From assembly GCA_963921425.1 (NCBI GenBank), contig OY992835.1:23064001-23128000 (forward strand): a stretch of 64,000 bases of DNA, read 5' to 3'. The notes beneath the pieces were generated by a model. The model made no database searches, was not told the origin of the DNA, and saw nothing but the letters and a program-made list of their open reading frames with translations. Shown piece by piece: positions 21,521 to 55,217 of this stretch. This stretch comes from Dryas octopetala. Lineage: Eukaryota; Streptophyta; Magnoliopsida; Rosales; Rosaceae. The translations under genes were made by a program, and so were the position numbers. Each line of letters begins with the position of its first letter. Position 1 is the stretch's first letter.

Positions 21521-23846
21521 TCATGTGCTTCTCAATGGTTCATCTAACAGTTGCAAACACTCATGTGGATTTGAGTAGAAATAATCTTCTTCCTTTGGCT
21601 TATCTGGAATAGAAACTCGTTTCTTGGGGCTCCCCATTCGATCAGCATGAGCTTCCTTCACAATGGAAGAGAACTCATCCCAGCTCAATGACCCATTATT
21701 GAATTGATCTATTAAACCAATCAAAAGTCTTCTGTCCAATAAAATAGTCTTTTTGAAACCTAAGAATCTGAAAAGGCCAAGGAGAAACATTATCTCACAT
21801 CAAAGTATTATGTGAAAGCAATATTAAGTAACACATAAGTATATGATAGAATATGGTATTACCTGCGATGACCTTCGACAACTTTAGCCATGTTTCCATC
21901 ATATGTAGGAATAAAAATATCACTCTCTAGGGAGACAAGATAGTCCAATGCTGCCATTTGAGAAGAGTGGTTCGGGAAAAAACTCAGGTCCGAAGGCTCT
22001 AGCAGAGTCTCTTTTCTGACCTGTTCCACAAAGTTCAGGCAAATTGTTATGGCAGCCAAATGTATAACTGTTAAAAGATTGCTTGTTCTTTCCTTCTACT
22101 TACCAACTTAGGAAAAGCAGCTTTCAAACTTTCCATCCTTCTATTTCCCCCATATATTTCTCCAGCAGCGATATAAATTTGAACATTACGATCAATACCC
22201 AATGCAGTCAATACCAGAGCAGTTTCCTCTGGTATTAGTGGGCACAAACCTTCTAGCCTTTTCATTTCAGGATTTATGTCTTTTATCTTCCACAAAGGAT
22301 TAGCATATCTAACAATGTGTAATATACATAATTAAAGAGGTTGATAAGAAAAAGTAGTAAAGATGCACAAGAGAATAAAGTAAAAACCATTACCTCATCC
22401 TGGTGAGTTCTTCCACCTCATCATTGTTGCAACCATGACTGCAGCCAGAGAATGCCAACATGTCCATTTCATATCTGAGATGAAGTACCAGAAAAGGGCC
22501 ATTTTCTCTCAGTATTCTGACAAGTTTTCTACCAATTTCTTCTATCTGGGAAGTAAATCTCAGAGCATGGAAATTAACCCGGCATCTCAACTTTTGAACC
22601 TCAAGAGGTAGACCATTATTAGCTAATCGAGCATCGGTTTTGTTCAGATGCAATACTTTATACTTTCGCGCCAGAGGTAGGATCTGTTGGAAAACATATC
22701 TAGAAATTAGTTCCATCAGTGAGAATGGTCATAAACTGGAAAGGAAAAAGGATGATGCTCAGATGCTTCTTTGTCTTTTGAACCAACCTGATGAAAGTAG
22801 TAGGACATGTTAGACCAACTAATGGGTGGCAATGAGTATACTACTCTTTTATTGAGCTTTGACGGCAGTTTTTTTAATATCCGAACCTCATCTCTCAAGG
22901 ATGTAATGAAATGATCGACACCAAAAATGTCTTGAAACTCACTGCCACAACAAGGGACATAGAACTCAATAAGGGCATTTAGAATGAAACCCTCATACTT
23001 TTGAGGGAAGACAAATTAACCTACCTTGCAGCCCAAAAGGAGTTTTTATCCAGTTCTGGCACAATAAGAGTGACATTCAAGTATCTGGCAATTGCAACCA
23101 TATCACAAATCTGCAGCAAATTAATAAGTGAGAAAAATAACATGCTAGATACAGAGGGAAGGAAATAATATTAAAAAATTGTGATAAGTAGCTAGCAACT
23201 CACAGCTGCTCTCATTTGGTTCAGTCCTCCATTGCAAGAAACCATGAGATACCCATTATTCTTGTAAACCCCTGAAATAAAAGTAATTCAGCACTAACAA
23301 ACAACATTTTGAAATCCCAACTCTTTATTGAAAAGTATCTATAATGGTATAGACCAATGACCAATGAGCCAAACAAATTAACATGTGCATGATATATTAT
23401 TGCTGTTAATAGCCAAAACTTCAATTGTTCTGCAGAAACTGATTAAATTGATGATTTCTGGGGTTCTCTCATACATCAATTCTCCAGTTACACACAAAAG
23501 CGATCAAGATATAAGATTTATATCAAGGAGCTTAAAACTTACTCTTTTGTGGGATAAGAACTGGGTTTGGAAGCTGCTTAGGCAATTGAGCAGGAACAGA
23601 CCAATCTAATTGAGTGCAAGGAGGCCAAACCTTGAACAATCTTGGGCCCTGTATCAACCATATTCCAATCAGCTGAACCGCAGCGGCCCACACCAAAGCT
23701 GTCACAATCGCCCGAACGATCAACAACCATGAGTTCATCTTCAATATCGAGCTCTTCAATTTTTCAACATTACACAACAACACCTTGAACCCCATCTTCC
23801 TCTCTGCTCTATAATCACACTTCTCACAGTCCTCTGCTCTGCACAT
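21521..23846 (-). CDS. RRT1: RRT1-like rhamnogalacturonan I rhamnosyltransferase (GT106)
   Basis: Eight exons on the minus strand, 23846-23543, 23271-23204, 23110-23025, 22941-22788, 22683-22394, 22308-22104, 22020-21863 and 21767-21521, give 503 residues, close to the 508 recalled for Arabidopsis RRT1. The start MCRAED is followed by a membrane segment at about 40-65, typical of a type II Golgi enzyme. Family blocks are [128 protein letters not shown] and [12 protein letters not shown]. The enzyme transfers rhamnose from UDP-rhamnose to the RG-I pectin backbone; older annotations call it an O-fucosyltransferase. Orthology to RRT1 is supported by the adjacent IMP3 gene. The paralogue number could differ. 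Confidence 0.9.
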
Positions 23847-24687
23847 TGTGACTCACTAAAACACCTTCCTTTCCAATACCCTATTTCCTTAACCACCAAC
23901 TCTTCAATGTAGTTAAAAATCAATCTTTGAAAGCTAAAGGTGAATGCCAAGCACACCAATGTTGTTATCTACTCATAAAGACAAGGTGGTGCTCCAAGAT
24001 TTATTAACATAGCCGAAACACCTCGAAGGAATAAAAAAAATGAAAACTTTCTTGGATTCTGATGAAGTTGACAATAAAATAATAGAAGCCCAGCTCTCAG
24101 ATTGTCACCTTGTACGCAGCTCCACCATGGTTGGTGAGCTTGACTAATCAAAACCCAGAAAAGAAAGAGTGAATTTCAACCAAAGCCTCCAGAAAGAATT
24201 CAAAGAAGGCCGCTTTACGCTTATTCTGGCAAGACCCAATAGTCACTTTGAGGAGGTATTGATTGGGTTTTTCCGAAGAGATTCCGGCGAGAATAGCCGG
24301 AAAACTTGTAGAATGTGGTTGGAAAAGCAGAGAAACAGAAAGAAAGACGATGATGAGAGACAGAAAGAGTCCAAGTGTTTCAATGAGGAACTGAAAAAAG
24401 CCTGCAATCAAGGCTTATAGGGACCACATTTATATTTTATAGTAAACCCAGCGAAACTAGAATGCCGTACCAAGTCCCATGTAGAGAATTGAATTAGAAT
24501 TCTGTTCACCGTTCTCCATTGTATTTTATTTTTTTCTTTTATTTATTATTTGGAAATAATAATCTTCTTTGTTATAAACTCCAAAATACATGGTAATAAT
24601 GGATAAGATGAACTCAAGTACAAACTCACCCAAGTTTTTGCTTTAGATAATTGTTTGTTGGGAATTTGAGTTATAACCAGAGTAGAG

Positions 24688-25192
24688 TAGAGGGTGTCTC
24701 CAACTCAAATTTTAAAGGAGTTTAATGGATTTTAAAATTCATAAAATCCATCAAAATCCAAAGAAATTGGGTGGAATTTTCATGGTATTTGTTATGTGTA
24801 AAAAATGCATTCAAATCCATTAAAATCCTTCACTTAATGAAATCCATGACTTTTTGAAGACAGTAGTGCTAGATATACCACATTTTTATACCATAATTTC
24901 ATACCACCTTATGTGGCAACTTACATGGCATTCATACATTGGATACTAAAAAATAAAAAGAAAAATCCAAAAAGAAAAAGAAAAACTCTATCCAATAAAG
25001 TAATGACACGTGAGATGGTATAAGAATGTGATATAAGAAATGTGGTAAGTATAGCATTATTCTTTTGAAGATACCTAAATTTCATTGGAATCCATTAAAA
25101 TCTGAGTTGGGGATACCTAAATTTCATTGGAATCCATTAAAATTTAAATTGATGAAACTTAGATTTCATTAGATTTTTAAAATCCAATAAAC
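24688..25192. mobile_element. MITE (family A, copy 1), interrupted by a nested MITE
   Basis: This element shares most of its length with 63097-63400, including ACTCAAATTTTAAAGGAG, TTGTTATGTGTAAAAAATGC and ATTTCATTGGAATCCATT. It is built of short direct and inverted repeats (GTCTCCAACTCA and its complement TGAGTTGG) and has no coding capacity. Copy 1 is split by a 201-bp insertion at 24862-25062. The outer ends are approximate because the tandem internal units blur them. Confidence 0.75.
24862..25062. mobile_element. Nested MITE, 201 bp, with 9-bp target duplication
   Basis: TTTTGAAGA flanks the insert at 24853-24861 and 25063-25071. The ends are imperfect inverted repeats: left CAGTAGTGCTAGATATACC and right, read in reverse complement, GAATAATGCTATACTTACC, then CACATTT in both. 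The 9-bp duplication points to a Mutator-like source. It is younger than the MITE it interrupts. Confidence 0.85.
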
Positions 25193-25365
25193 TGTACATT
25201 ATATAGCCATATAGGTCACCTCACTAACTTTATTTATTTATTTTTCCTTTACCCCAAAACTAAACTACAGTAATTTTGCAGTATAAACTTATAATTTGTG
25301 TTCCATTGTCAATTTGTTTATGGTTTGGCTGGTGTGAAGTCCATTGTGGTAAAATGGACATACTG

Positions 25366-25415
25366 AAGGTATCAAACTATAGTGGCCAAAAAAAAAAAAA
25401 AGGTATCAAACTATA
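25366..25415 (+). repeat. TGGCC plus A-tract insertion with 16-bp target duplication
   Basis: AAGGTATCAAACTATA occurs at 25366-25381 and 25400-25415 without mismatch. Between lie GTGGCC and twelve A. It has the same core as the insertions at 7394-7448 and 7460-7514. Confidence 0.75.
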
Positions 25416-25685
25416 TTGTGTGTGCGTGTGTTTTTTTTTATAAATATAGTTCAGTTTATCTAACTACAGCATTTTCATCTACATTTATAATTGAAATGCA
25501 TATCACATGTTGACTAAAAAAAAAAAAAAGAACAGTTTGCCCTATGAAATTATGGAAACATATTCAATATACAATTATTATTAGCAAAAGCACACATTTT
25601 TAACAATCCACATATTACTATTATGAAATTGCCTTTTTTCTATGAAATAAAGATTAAAGACTTAACAGTTGTGTCAAAAGTAATT

Positions 25686-26195
25686 GGTTTTTTTACCTAA
25701 ATACCACTTGAATTATAAGAGGTGTGCTCTCGTATCACCCAAATTTTTTTTTCTTGTCAATTTACCACTTGAAGTATCAATATGTGCTAATGTGACACCT
25801 ATAATCAATTTTTTTGTTAAATTATCAACTTTTTTCTCAAACTTCCTAATTTACCCTTAAATATAATTAAGAAAAACACAATTTTTTTTTTCTTTCTGTT
25901 CCTCACCCCCTCTAAGTCCAGACCCACCCAACCACCATCGCCGACGTTGCCCCATCGGTGGGTTGGCTGAGTTTTGTTTTTTTTAAGTGTACTTACATTT
26001 TAGTTTTTTTTCAAATATTTTATAATATGAATTGACAATATTATCCTTCAAGTTAACAAAAAAATTGACATAAATGAATAGGAGGTGCCAAATTAGCAAA
26101 TATTGATACTTCAGATGGTAAATTGGCAAGAAAAAAAGTTTGAATGACACTGAAGCACACTCTCTGTAATTCAGTTATATTTGGGTAAAAAAGCC
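25686..26195. mobile_element. MITE, 510 bp, with about 115-bp inverted repeats
   Basis: Left arm starts GGTTTTTTTACC and right arm ends GGTAAAAAAGCC. The arms match over about 115 bp, including TTGTCAATTTACCACTTGAAG against CTTCAGATGGTAAATTGGCAA and TATCAATA against TATTGATA. Flanks carry AAAGTAAT on both sides, an 8-9 bp duplication. The interior near 25905-25965 is GC-richer than its surroundings (ACCACCATCGCCGACGTTG), possibly of other origin. No coding capacity is visible. Confidence 0.8.
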
Positions 26196-26362
26196 AAAGT
26201 AATACACATAGAATCTTGTTCATGTTATATTTTGGATAAAAGGGTACTGCAGCACTCCTTGATTTTGGGCTTTTTTGTTGCTCAGGACAATGTCCTGTCC
26301 AAGTACAACTAATTTTGGTGTTAAATTAACACACACATTCAAAACAAAACATAAAAGCGGTC

Positions 26363-26512
26363 TATTTTAGTGGTTACAATGCTTGCATTGCTATTTAATT
26401 AATTCCTCAGCATTGCATTAGTGATGGGCAAAGATGAATTTAGTGGTTGCAACATGCAAATATTTGTGATGGGGCAAAGCTTAGTTTAGTGGTTGCAGTG
26501 CCTGTCACCAAA
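26363..26512 (+). repeat. Degenerate direct repeat of about 60 bp
   Basis: The motif TTTAGTGGTTGCA (or TTTTAGTGGTTACA) occurs three times, and GTGATGGG(G)CAAAG precedes it twice. The copies are imperfect. No gene is associated. Confidence 0.5.
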
Positions 26513-26892
26513 TATGGACATCATACCAGCAGAAGTTTCTTTATTTATTCTGGATGATGAATTCAGAACTAATTAATTAGTCTAAAACAACCTTAAACAA
26601 AAATGGTGGGTTTTTTTTTTCTATTATTTCATTTTCAAATTGAAAAAAGAAACAAGAAAAAAGGTAGTGGTTGTACACTTGTAGTCCTCTGACACGTTAG
26701 CCATGTCAAAGCAAAGCTATGGTTTAATGCAGTTAAAGGGCGGAGTAGCCGATGCCTTGTTATTTCATTTTAAAGTCTGTGACTGTGAGTCTGACTCACT
26801 CACTCACTCACTGTGTGCTGATCATATTTTGCTTAGAGAGACCATGGTTTTGGAGTTTGCAGTTGTGACAAATGCCCGTGATTGTAATATAT

Positions 26893-27252
26893 TGTTAAGA
26901 AATGTGGAGCAATGTCCCACATCGGAAAACTATAACTTAACATATGTGCTTATAAGTCTTAGGCCTCTCCACCCATTACCAATTGGTTTTGGGTTGGATG
27001 CTCTAATTCTATCATGGTATCAGAGCCAGGTTATCCGCATGTAAGGCCCAACGGCCACACGTGCTCCCACGTCACCCAATACAATTTGTTCACGTGTAAG
27101 GCTCAAAATATCGCCACACGTGCGGGGGCGTGTTGAGAAATGTGGAGCAATGTCCCACATCGGAAAACTATAGCTTAACATATGTGCTTATAAGTCTTAG
27201 GCTTCTCCACCCATTACCAATTGGTTTTGGGTTGGATGCTCTAATTCTATCA
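26893..27252 (+). mobile_element. TRIM retrotransposon (miniature LTR element), looks whole
   Basis: Two direct 122-bp LTRs (26893-27014 and 27131-27252) start TGTT and end ATCA. They flank a 116-bp interior. TGGTATCAGAGC directly after the left LTR is a primer-binding site complementary to initiator-methionine tRNA, and a GCGGGGGCG purine-rich tract precedes the right LTR. Target duplication TATAT is present on both sides (in an AT-rich site). The element has no coding capacity, as expected of TRIMs. The LTRs differ by about 2-3 percent, suggesting a fairly recent insertion, of order one million years at usual plant rates. It is not Cassandra, since no 5S-like LTR segment is visible. Confidence 0.9.
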
Positions 27253-27862
27253 TATATATATATAAGAAAATGCAATAAATTAATAATTTAAATTATAACA
27301 TTATGCTGTTCATCCATTAGTCATGATCAGCATCTTAGTTTTGGCCACAAATGAAATATTCCTGGCTAGACGTTTTTTTTTTCTTCACCAAAAAAAGAAA
27401 AAAAAAAAGAAAAATGAGCGGTGACATCATCTGAGTCTTGGGGCAACAATAAACTTCACTATAAAAGTAAGCATATAAAGTGTGTTTTCCACAATCCACA
27501 AGATGTGTATTTGTAGTCACGGAGCTAGCCATGGAAGCTATAGATATTCGTTCACAATGCTTTGTCAAACAGCAATTATATATTAATTCAGTCAGTAAAG
27601 AAAAATGATACACAGTAATTATATTTTTCAATTCTTGATTAGAGAGAGAGAGAAGTAAATGGGTACACAGTAATTAACACAATATTTATGCCTGTAGATA
27701 TGCTGCAATCTGCATAGCCATTTATGGGGATGGATTTTATTGCCTTATATTTGCACTGAGTGAGGGGAATTACCATGAGTTGACTTTGAGTGCATGCCCA
27801 CTCTATAAACAATTGGTTTCATAACTTGTGCTAGTGCATCTGTGCATGTAGGGCAATTGGCT

Positions 27863-27917
27863 TAGGATCTGGTGATTTTTTTGGCCTTAATTAGGATCTG
27901 ATAGGATCTGGTGATTT
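27863..27917 (-). repeat. Short insertion with 16-bp target duplication, reverse orientation
   Basis: TAGGATCTGGTGATTT occurs at 27863-27878 and 27902-27917. The 23 bp between read, on the minus strand, as a short leader then AAGGCCAAAA. Polarity is therefore opposite to the other micro-insertions. Part of the leader (TAGGATCTGA) resembles the duplication itself, so local slippage is an alternative. Confidence 0.5.
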
Positions 27918-28710
27918 CAGTAAATGATATATTGATATTGCAGGGTCTCTTAACTCTCAAATGGTTCTCCTTTTCCTTTCCTACACTTATCAACAGTTAC
28001 AGTTTTTAACTTTTGTTCATGGGGAAAATTCATTGATTCTTACAGCTCTCACTATAATTATGATGTCATGGGACATTATTTCACTCTACCCATTTGCTTA
28101 CTTATTTTTCTACTATTTTTTTATTTTGGCCATCAATTCTCTCACTTCTTCCATTTTCTCTCTCTCTTTGATGACCAAAATTAAAGCATGGTAGGGAAAT
28201 GAGTAGACAAATGGGTAGGAGATCCTGGTCCATTTCACTCATTCTAAACAAAAACAAAAATCATCTCAATATGCAAGGTGATGATATAAAATAATTTCTC
28301 CCTTCGAAAATGTATATTATTATTTATTATTGTTCAGTGTAAAATAAAATTCTCATTATTGATTAATGAGTTATCATTATGGCAAAAGGATGACCTTCAT
28401 GACCTGATTTATTAAAGAGTAAGTTATAACTTGCACCCTACAGATTTGACTCGATTTACAAGTTGGTCATTATCTATTCAATTTTTTCAAATTGTAACTT
28501 AACATTTGAATTTTATAACAATGTTGCCCTTCCATCTGTTTAACATCTGACTGAAATACTGAGCTTCAATTAATTAGACATAGCCCATATTAGGTTAGAA
28601 ACATGAAGCCCAATAACTTAAAGGCCCAACCCAAATTTTAAAACAATTTAAAAGTGGTAAAATTTCTTGGAAAATTTTCTAAAAATACCTTGTTGTTTGC
28701 TTGATAAACC

Positions 28711-29791
28711 CAAGGAGTAAAATTTTGTTTTTTATGGGTATGAAAATTTTAACACCATACTAAATAAATTTTGAAAAATTTCGCCGAAATTTCGGCAAAA
28801 GTTTCGATGTAGAGACCGAAGGGAGAGGAGAGGCAGAGCATCGTCGCCGACTTGCCGGAGGGAGAGAAGAGATTCGGGGAGGGAGAGGAGGAAGAGAAGG
28901 AGATCGGGGGAGGGAAAGGGAAGGGAGAGATTCGGAGGGAAGAGAAAAACTGGAAGTGAAGGGAGATTAGAGAAGAAAAGAAAAACTGGAGAAAAAAAGT
29001 GGAAGACCACTTGCTTGAAGAAGACGAAGGCCACTGGAAGACACGAGGGAATAAGAGGAAAAGGAAGGAAAGAAAAAAAAAAAAAGAGAAAAGAAAGGAA
29101 AAGAAAAAAAAGAGAAGAAAAGGAAAGAACAAAAAAAGAAGAGAAAAGATAAAAAAAAAAATTTAGAGTCGATTGAGATTTAAAGTCTTTAGGCAATTGA
29201 AAAGAAAAAAAAATTTGAAATTTTATTTGGGGTTTGATTTGGCCATTTTGGTGTTTCGTTTAGTTGTAAACATAAATTATGAAAAAAACAATTTATTCCC
29301 TCATCGTGAAGTTTCATTTCATTAATGTTTGGTTTTCCAATTTCGAGATCGAGAATTTGTGAATTGAAATTTTAGGTAAACCGTTGTCGCCGCTGCTGTC
29401 ATTGGGTTGGTTCTATTTTAACCCAATTCAACTCAATTTAACTATCGAATACCATTTCCAAGTCCCTTTGAGTAAGTTTACTACTTCCTGTTGCCACATT
29501 AATGATTTATTATTGTAATTTCATTATGTAATTATTAATTAGTGAAGTATTTTTTTAACAGTATTGTCTATAGCGCGCATTATATTCATTACATATCACA
29601 TGAAACCTACTAAATAATTTAGTTTTTTTAATGTAGTAGATAATATGTTAAATAAACATATGGTAAAGTTTCACTCAAAATTTTCATATTTTAATAGTAA
29701 TTTCTTTCGTTTCTGTCTAATTTTTGTCGAAAATTAAAAATCTTCAAAATTTCCATCGAAATTTCCTCAAAACCCAAAATTTTATTCCTTG
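28711..29791. mobile_element. Non-autonomous hAT-like element, 1081 bp, with 8-bp target duplication
   Basis: Ends are CAAGGAGTAAAATTTTG and, inverted, CAAGGAATAAAATTTTG (16 of 17 match). GATAAACC lies directly outside both ends (28703-28710 and 29792-29799). An 8-bp duplication with CA-starting termini fits hAT. About 350 bp of the interior (28800-29160) are almost purely purine on the + strand. No transposase is recognisable. A GC-richer part near 29385-29400 (GTTGTCGCCGCTGCTGTC) could be captured host sequence, but I do not recognise it. Confidence 0.8.
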
Positions 29792-30037
29792 GATAAACCT
29801 CATATGACAAGTTTTAGAAAGCAAAAATAGTGGGCATATTTAAAAAGCAAACATTTGGGTCCTTTTAGAATTTCCCAATTTCCTGGATTGTGGTGTTTCT
29901 GTGGGCCTGGATCGGGCCAGACCTGCTTTTAGCCCAAATATATGGAATTAAACTGCACTAGATTGGAAAGCTTCGTTCCCAATTGTAGGGTTTTAGCACT
30001 CGCATCTTTCCAATCCTAGGGTTTTAGCACCTTCAGT

Positions 30038-30040
<3 letters not shown>

Positions 30041-30086
<46 letters not shown>
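30041..30086 (+). repeat. (CT)23 microsatellite in the IMP3 5'UTR
   Basis: The repeat ends 15 bp before the IMP3 start codon. CT/GA repeats in plant leaders are common and can bind BBR/BPC GAGA-type factors; here that is inference. Confidence 0.95.
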
Positions 30087-30088
<2 letters not shown>

Positions 30089-30101
30089 GGAAAAAGGAAC
30101 C

Positions 30102-31525
30102 ATGAGGCAGCTGAAGTTCCACGAAAAGAAGCTGTTGAAGAAAGTGAACTTCTTGGAATGGAAGAGAGAGGGAGGTCACAGAGAAGCTAAGGTTCTGCAA
30201 CGTTACCATGTCACCGGTCGCGACGATTACAAAAAGTATATATATATTTTTATTAATTTTAAGTCGTTTTAGTGTTTTATTTGTCATTCAATCTCCGAAT
30301 GCTTATTATTTTTTTTTTTTTACAAATTAAAATTGGAAAATAGGTATTCGGGTGTGTGCCGGATGGTGCAGAAGCTGGTGAATATATTGAAGCAGATGAA
30401 CCCAAACGACCCATATCGGATTGAAATGACTGATATGCTCTTGGAAAAACTGTGAGTTTTTCTTTCCCTCTGAAAACTGTTCTATTAGGGAATATAATAC
30501 AATTGATATGCATATGGAAGCTAATTAATCTTTTTATCCAAAAAAAAGAAGCTATTAATCTTTTAAAGCTGCATAGTAAAGCCCAAAGGAAGCTATAAAC
30601 TTTTTGTTAATTATTTCTTCAAGAATAAAATTTTCTCCAACTAGCATTAGGGTGTTCTTACTGGATGTTATGTGTATATGTACGGATTGTCCTAAAGAGT
30701 AGTGTTGATATCGCAATTGAGAAAGTTGACTCTCTTGTTGATATAAAGAGAGAAATTTTTGGGATTATTCCCTTGTATACTCTTTTAGAGGAACCTAAAA
30801 CCAAAGTGGTTCTGGTTATAGATTGGCTTGAATATTGCATTTTCCAAATTCAATAGGTTTATGTTTGTTTTAAGATGTATGGTACAAGCACTATATGTGC
30901 AAGGGGATCCAATATTCCTGTCGTTTTTTAACTTTGATTCATAATTAAAGGGTTTATGTTGATGACAGGTACAATATCGGTGTGATACCATCCAGGCAAA
31001 GCTTGGCATTGTGTGATCGCTTATCTGTTTCATCCTTCTGTAGGTAATCATCACTTCTTCTATTACAGGAATTGCCTTCCTTATTTGTGAAGGGAAAATG
31101 TGATAGTGATTCTTATAAAACTATTCACACTACCAGCCGGGAATATGAATTTGTTTTAAGTGTTCAGAATGAGAATCCTTTCAACTTTCTCATGATGCAT
31201 ACCATCCACAAGGATAGGGAACAAATTTTCTTCCAAGTTTTGAGATAGATGAACCTCTCTGTTTAACTTACTGACCAAGCTCTATGTGTGTAGACGTAGG
31301 CTTTCAACTGTCCTGGTGCGGTTGAAGTTTGCCGAGCACCTGAAGGAGGCTGTCACATACATTGAGCAAGGACACATTCGAGTGGGTCCAGAGACTGTTA
31401 CTGACCCAGCATTTCTTGTGACAAGGAACATGGAAGACTTTATTACATGGGTAGATTCATCAAAGATTAAGAGAAAGGTGCTGCAGTACAATGACAAGTT
31501 GGACGATTATGATGCAATGAACTGA
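30102..31525 (+). CDS. IMP3: U3 snoRNP protein IMP3 (S4-domain, SSU processome)
   Basis: Four exons (30102-30235, 30344-30451, 30969-31043, 31294-31525) give 182 residues, the usual IMP3 length. The N-terminus [20 protein letters not shown] is nearly invariant in eukaryotic IMP3. The S4 RNA-binding domain lies at about 107-170 ([40 protein letters not shown]). The C-terminus is the conserved acidic [12 protein letters not shown]. The protein bridges U3 snoRNA and pre-rRNA for 18S maturation in the nucleolus. Single-copy housekeeping gene; nothing looks damaged. Confidence 0.97.
30517..30564 (+). repeat. Short TATCC plus A-tract insertion in IMP3 intron 2
   Basis: GAAGCTAATTAATCTTTT at 30517-30534 recurs one base shorter at 30548-30564. 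Between are TATCC and eight A. It is one more of the small A-tract insertions. Confidence 0.55.
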
Positions 31526-32639
31526 GAAGGTCACTTATGTGCTAAGTTTAAGGTTCTCCTGGACCCCCTTTTGTTGGTAGCTGAAAAGAAGCAAATCCTT
31601 ACTTGGCTTTCTAGGTCATGCGTTAAAGGTGGGTGGAGCTTATCTGCTTGTGTGAACACCTCAGAAGGGTGCTCTTGTGTGGCCAATGTGGCATTTTTTT
31701 GGCGTAATATTTACACCGTTTTGTTCTTCATGTGGAAATGTAAAATTTCTTGAAGATTTCTGATAATTACTTTTTTTAATTTTTTTAATTTTTTTTTTTT
31801 TTTATTGTGGATGATGGTAGATGGCATGTAAAATCCTTGGTAATTTGTTATTACAAATTTCCAAAGCGCGTCCTCATCATTAAGATGAAAAAGTGGCAGT
31901 GGTTACTCATAAGTCATATATCTCTTTACAACCTTGCGATGTCCCTCAACGAGATGCACGCTATATTGTATAATGCCATTTTTCTAATCACACGAGAAAA
32001 GCGCATTTTTAATGGCATTAGATAATAAGCAGTGTTAGAGATTTCAAATTTGTATTATAATTTTAAATACTAAATTATGTGTTACTATTTTGTTAATTTA
32101 TACATGGTCTGCCTAAATAATTATTAATTTTATAATAAGTAAAATATTAACGTGTATTAAGAATTATAATTCAAATTTAGGGTATAAATTTGAGATTTTT
32201 AGTATTATTGTTTTTAAAAAGATATAAAATGCTTGCATATTATTTTCTTATAACATGAATAAAGAACAAGTTGATGTTAATTCTGATGTTAATGCATTGG
32301 ATCATTATCTTAATTACTATAATTTTCTTTGGCATATAGCAGCTTCATTAACATGTCAAAATTAAAATTCTGCAAAATTCCTCTAAGCATTCATTGACCA
32401 TCAAAGTGATTTCAAGGAGAAAAATGATTTTATTACCAAGGAGCAATATGTGTTCAACAAACTCAGACTGATGAATTTACCGAGTCTGAACCCCACCTTT
32501 TATGATCATGGGGTGGTATATAATAATGGAACACAAAAGGATAACTACTGTAGTGTCGTATAGACTAATAGAAAACCCCGCAGCAGCCAATAATACAACA
32601 AACAACACATGCCATGCCCCTCAGTTAACAATCTAATTC
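31526..32639. other. Convergent intergenic region IMP3 / BIG
   Basis: This contains both 3'UTRs and a small inverted-repeat element (32031-32210). No gene is seen. Confidence 0.55.
32031..32210. mobile_element. Small MITE-like inverted repeat
   Basis: AGTGTTAGAGATTTCAAATT on the left pairs with AATTTGAGATTTTTAGTATT on the right, with further AT-rich pairing inside. It is about 180 bp, non-coding, and its target duplication is unclear. Confidence 0.5.
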
Positions 32640-55113
<22,474 letters not shown>

Positions 55114-55167
55114 GAGGAGCGAGACGATCGGGTGCGAGACAAGTGAGAGAGCTGATTGAATTAGTGC

Positions 55168-55169
<2 letters not shown>

Positions 55170-55213
<44 letters not shown>
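55170..55213. repeat. (GA)22 microsatellite upstream of BIG
   Basis: It ends 57 bp upstream of the BIG start codon, so it is probably in the 5'UTR, where it reads (CT)n in the sense strand, as in IMP3. Confidence 0.95.

Positions 55214-55217
<4 letters not shown>

Noticed and set aside
26703-27044. 113-codon frame on the + strand
   Set aside because: About half of it is TRIM LTR and primer-site sequence; the rest has no recognisable domain.
28420-28560. Segment resembling one arm of a long-inverted-repeat MITE (AAGTTATAACTTGCACCC)
   Set aside because: No complementary arm was found nearby; at most a fragment.
28732-29196. 154-codon Phe/Leu/Ser-rich open frame on the minus strand
   Set aside because: It is the low-complexity reading of the purine-rich block inside the hAT-like element; no domain.
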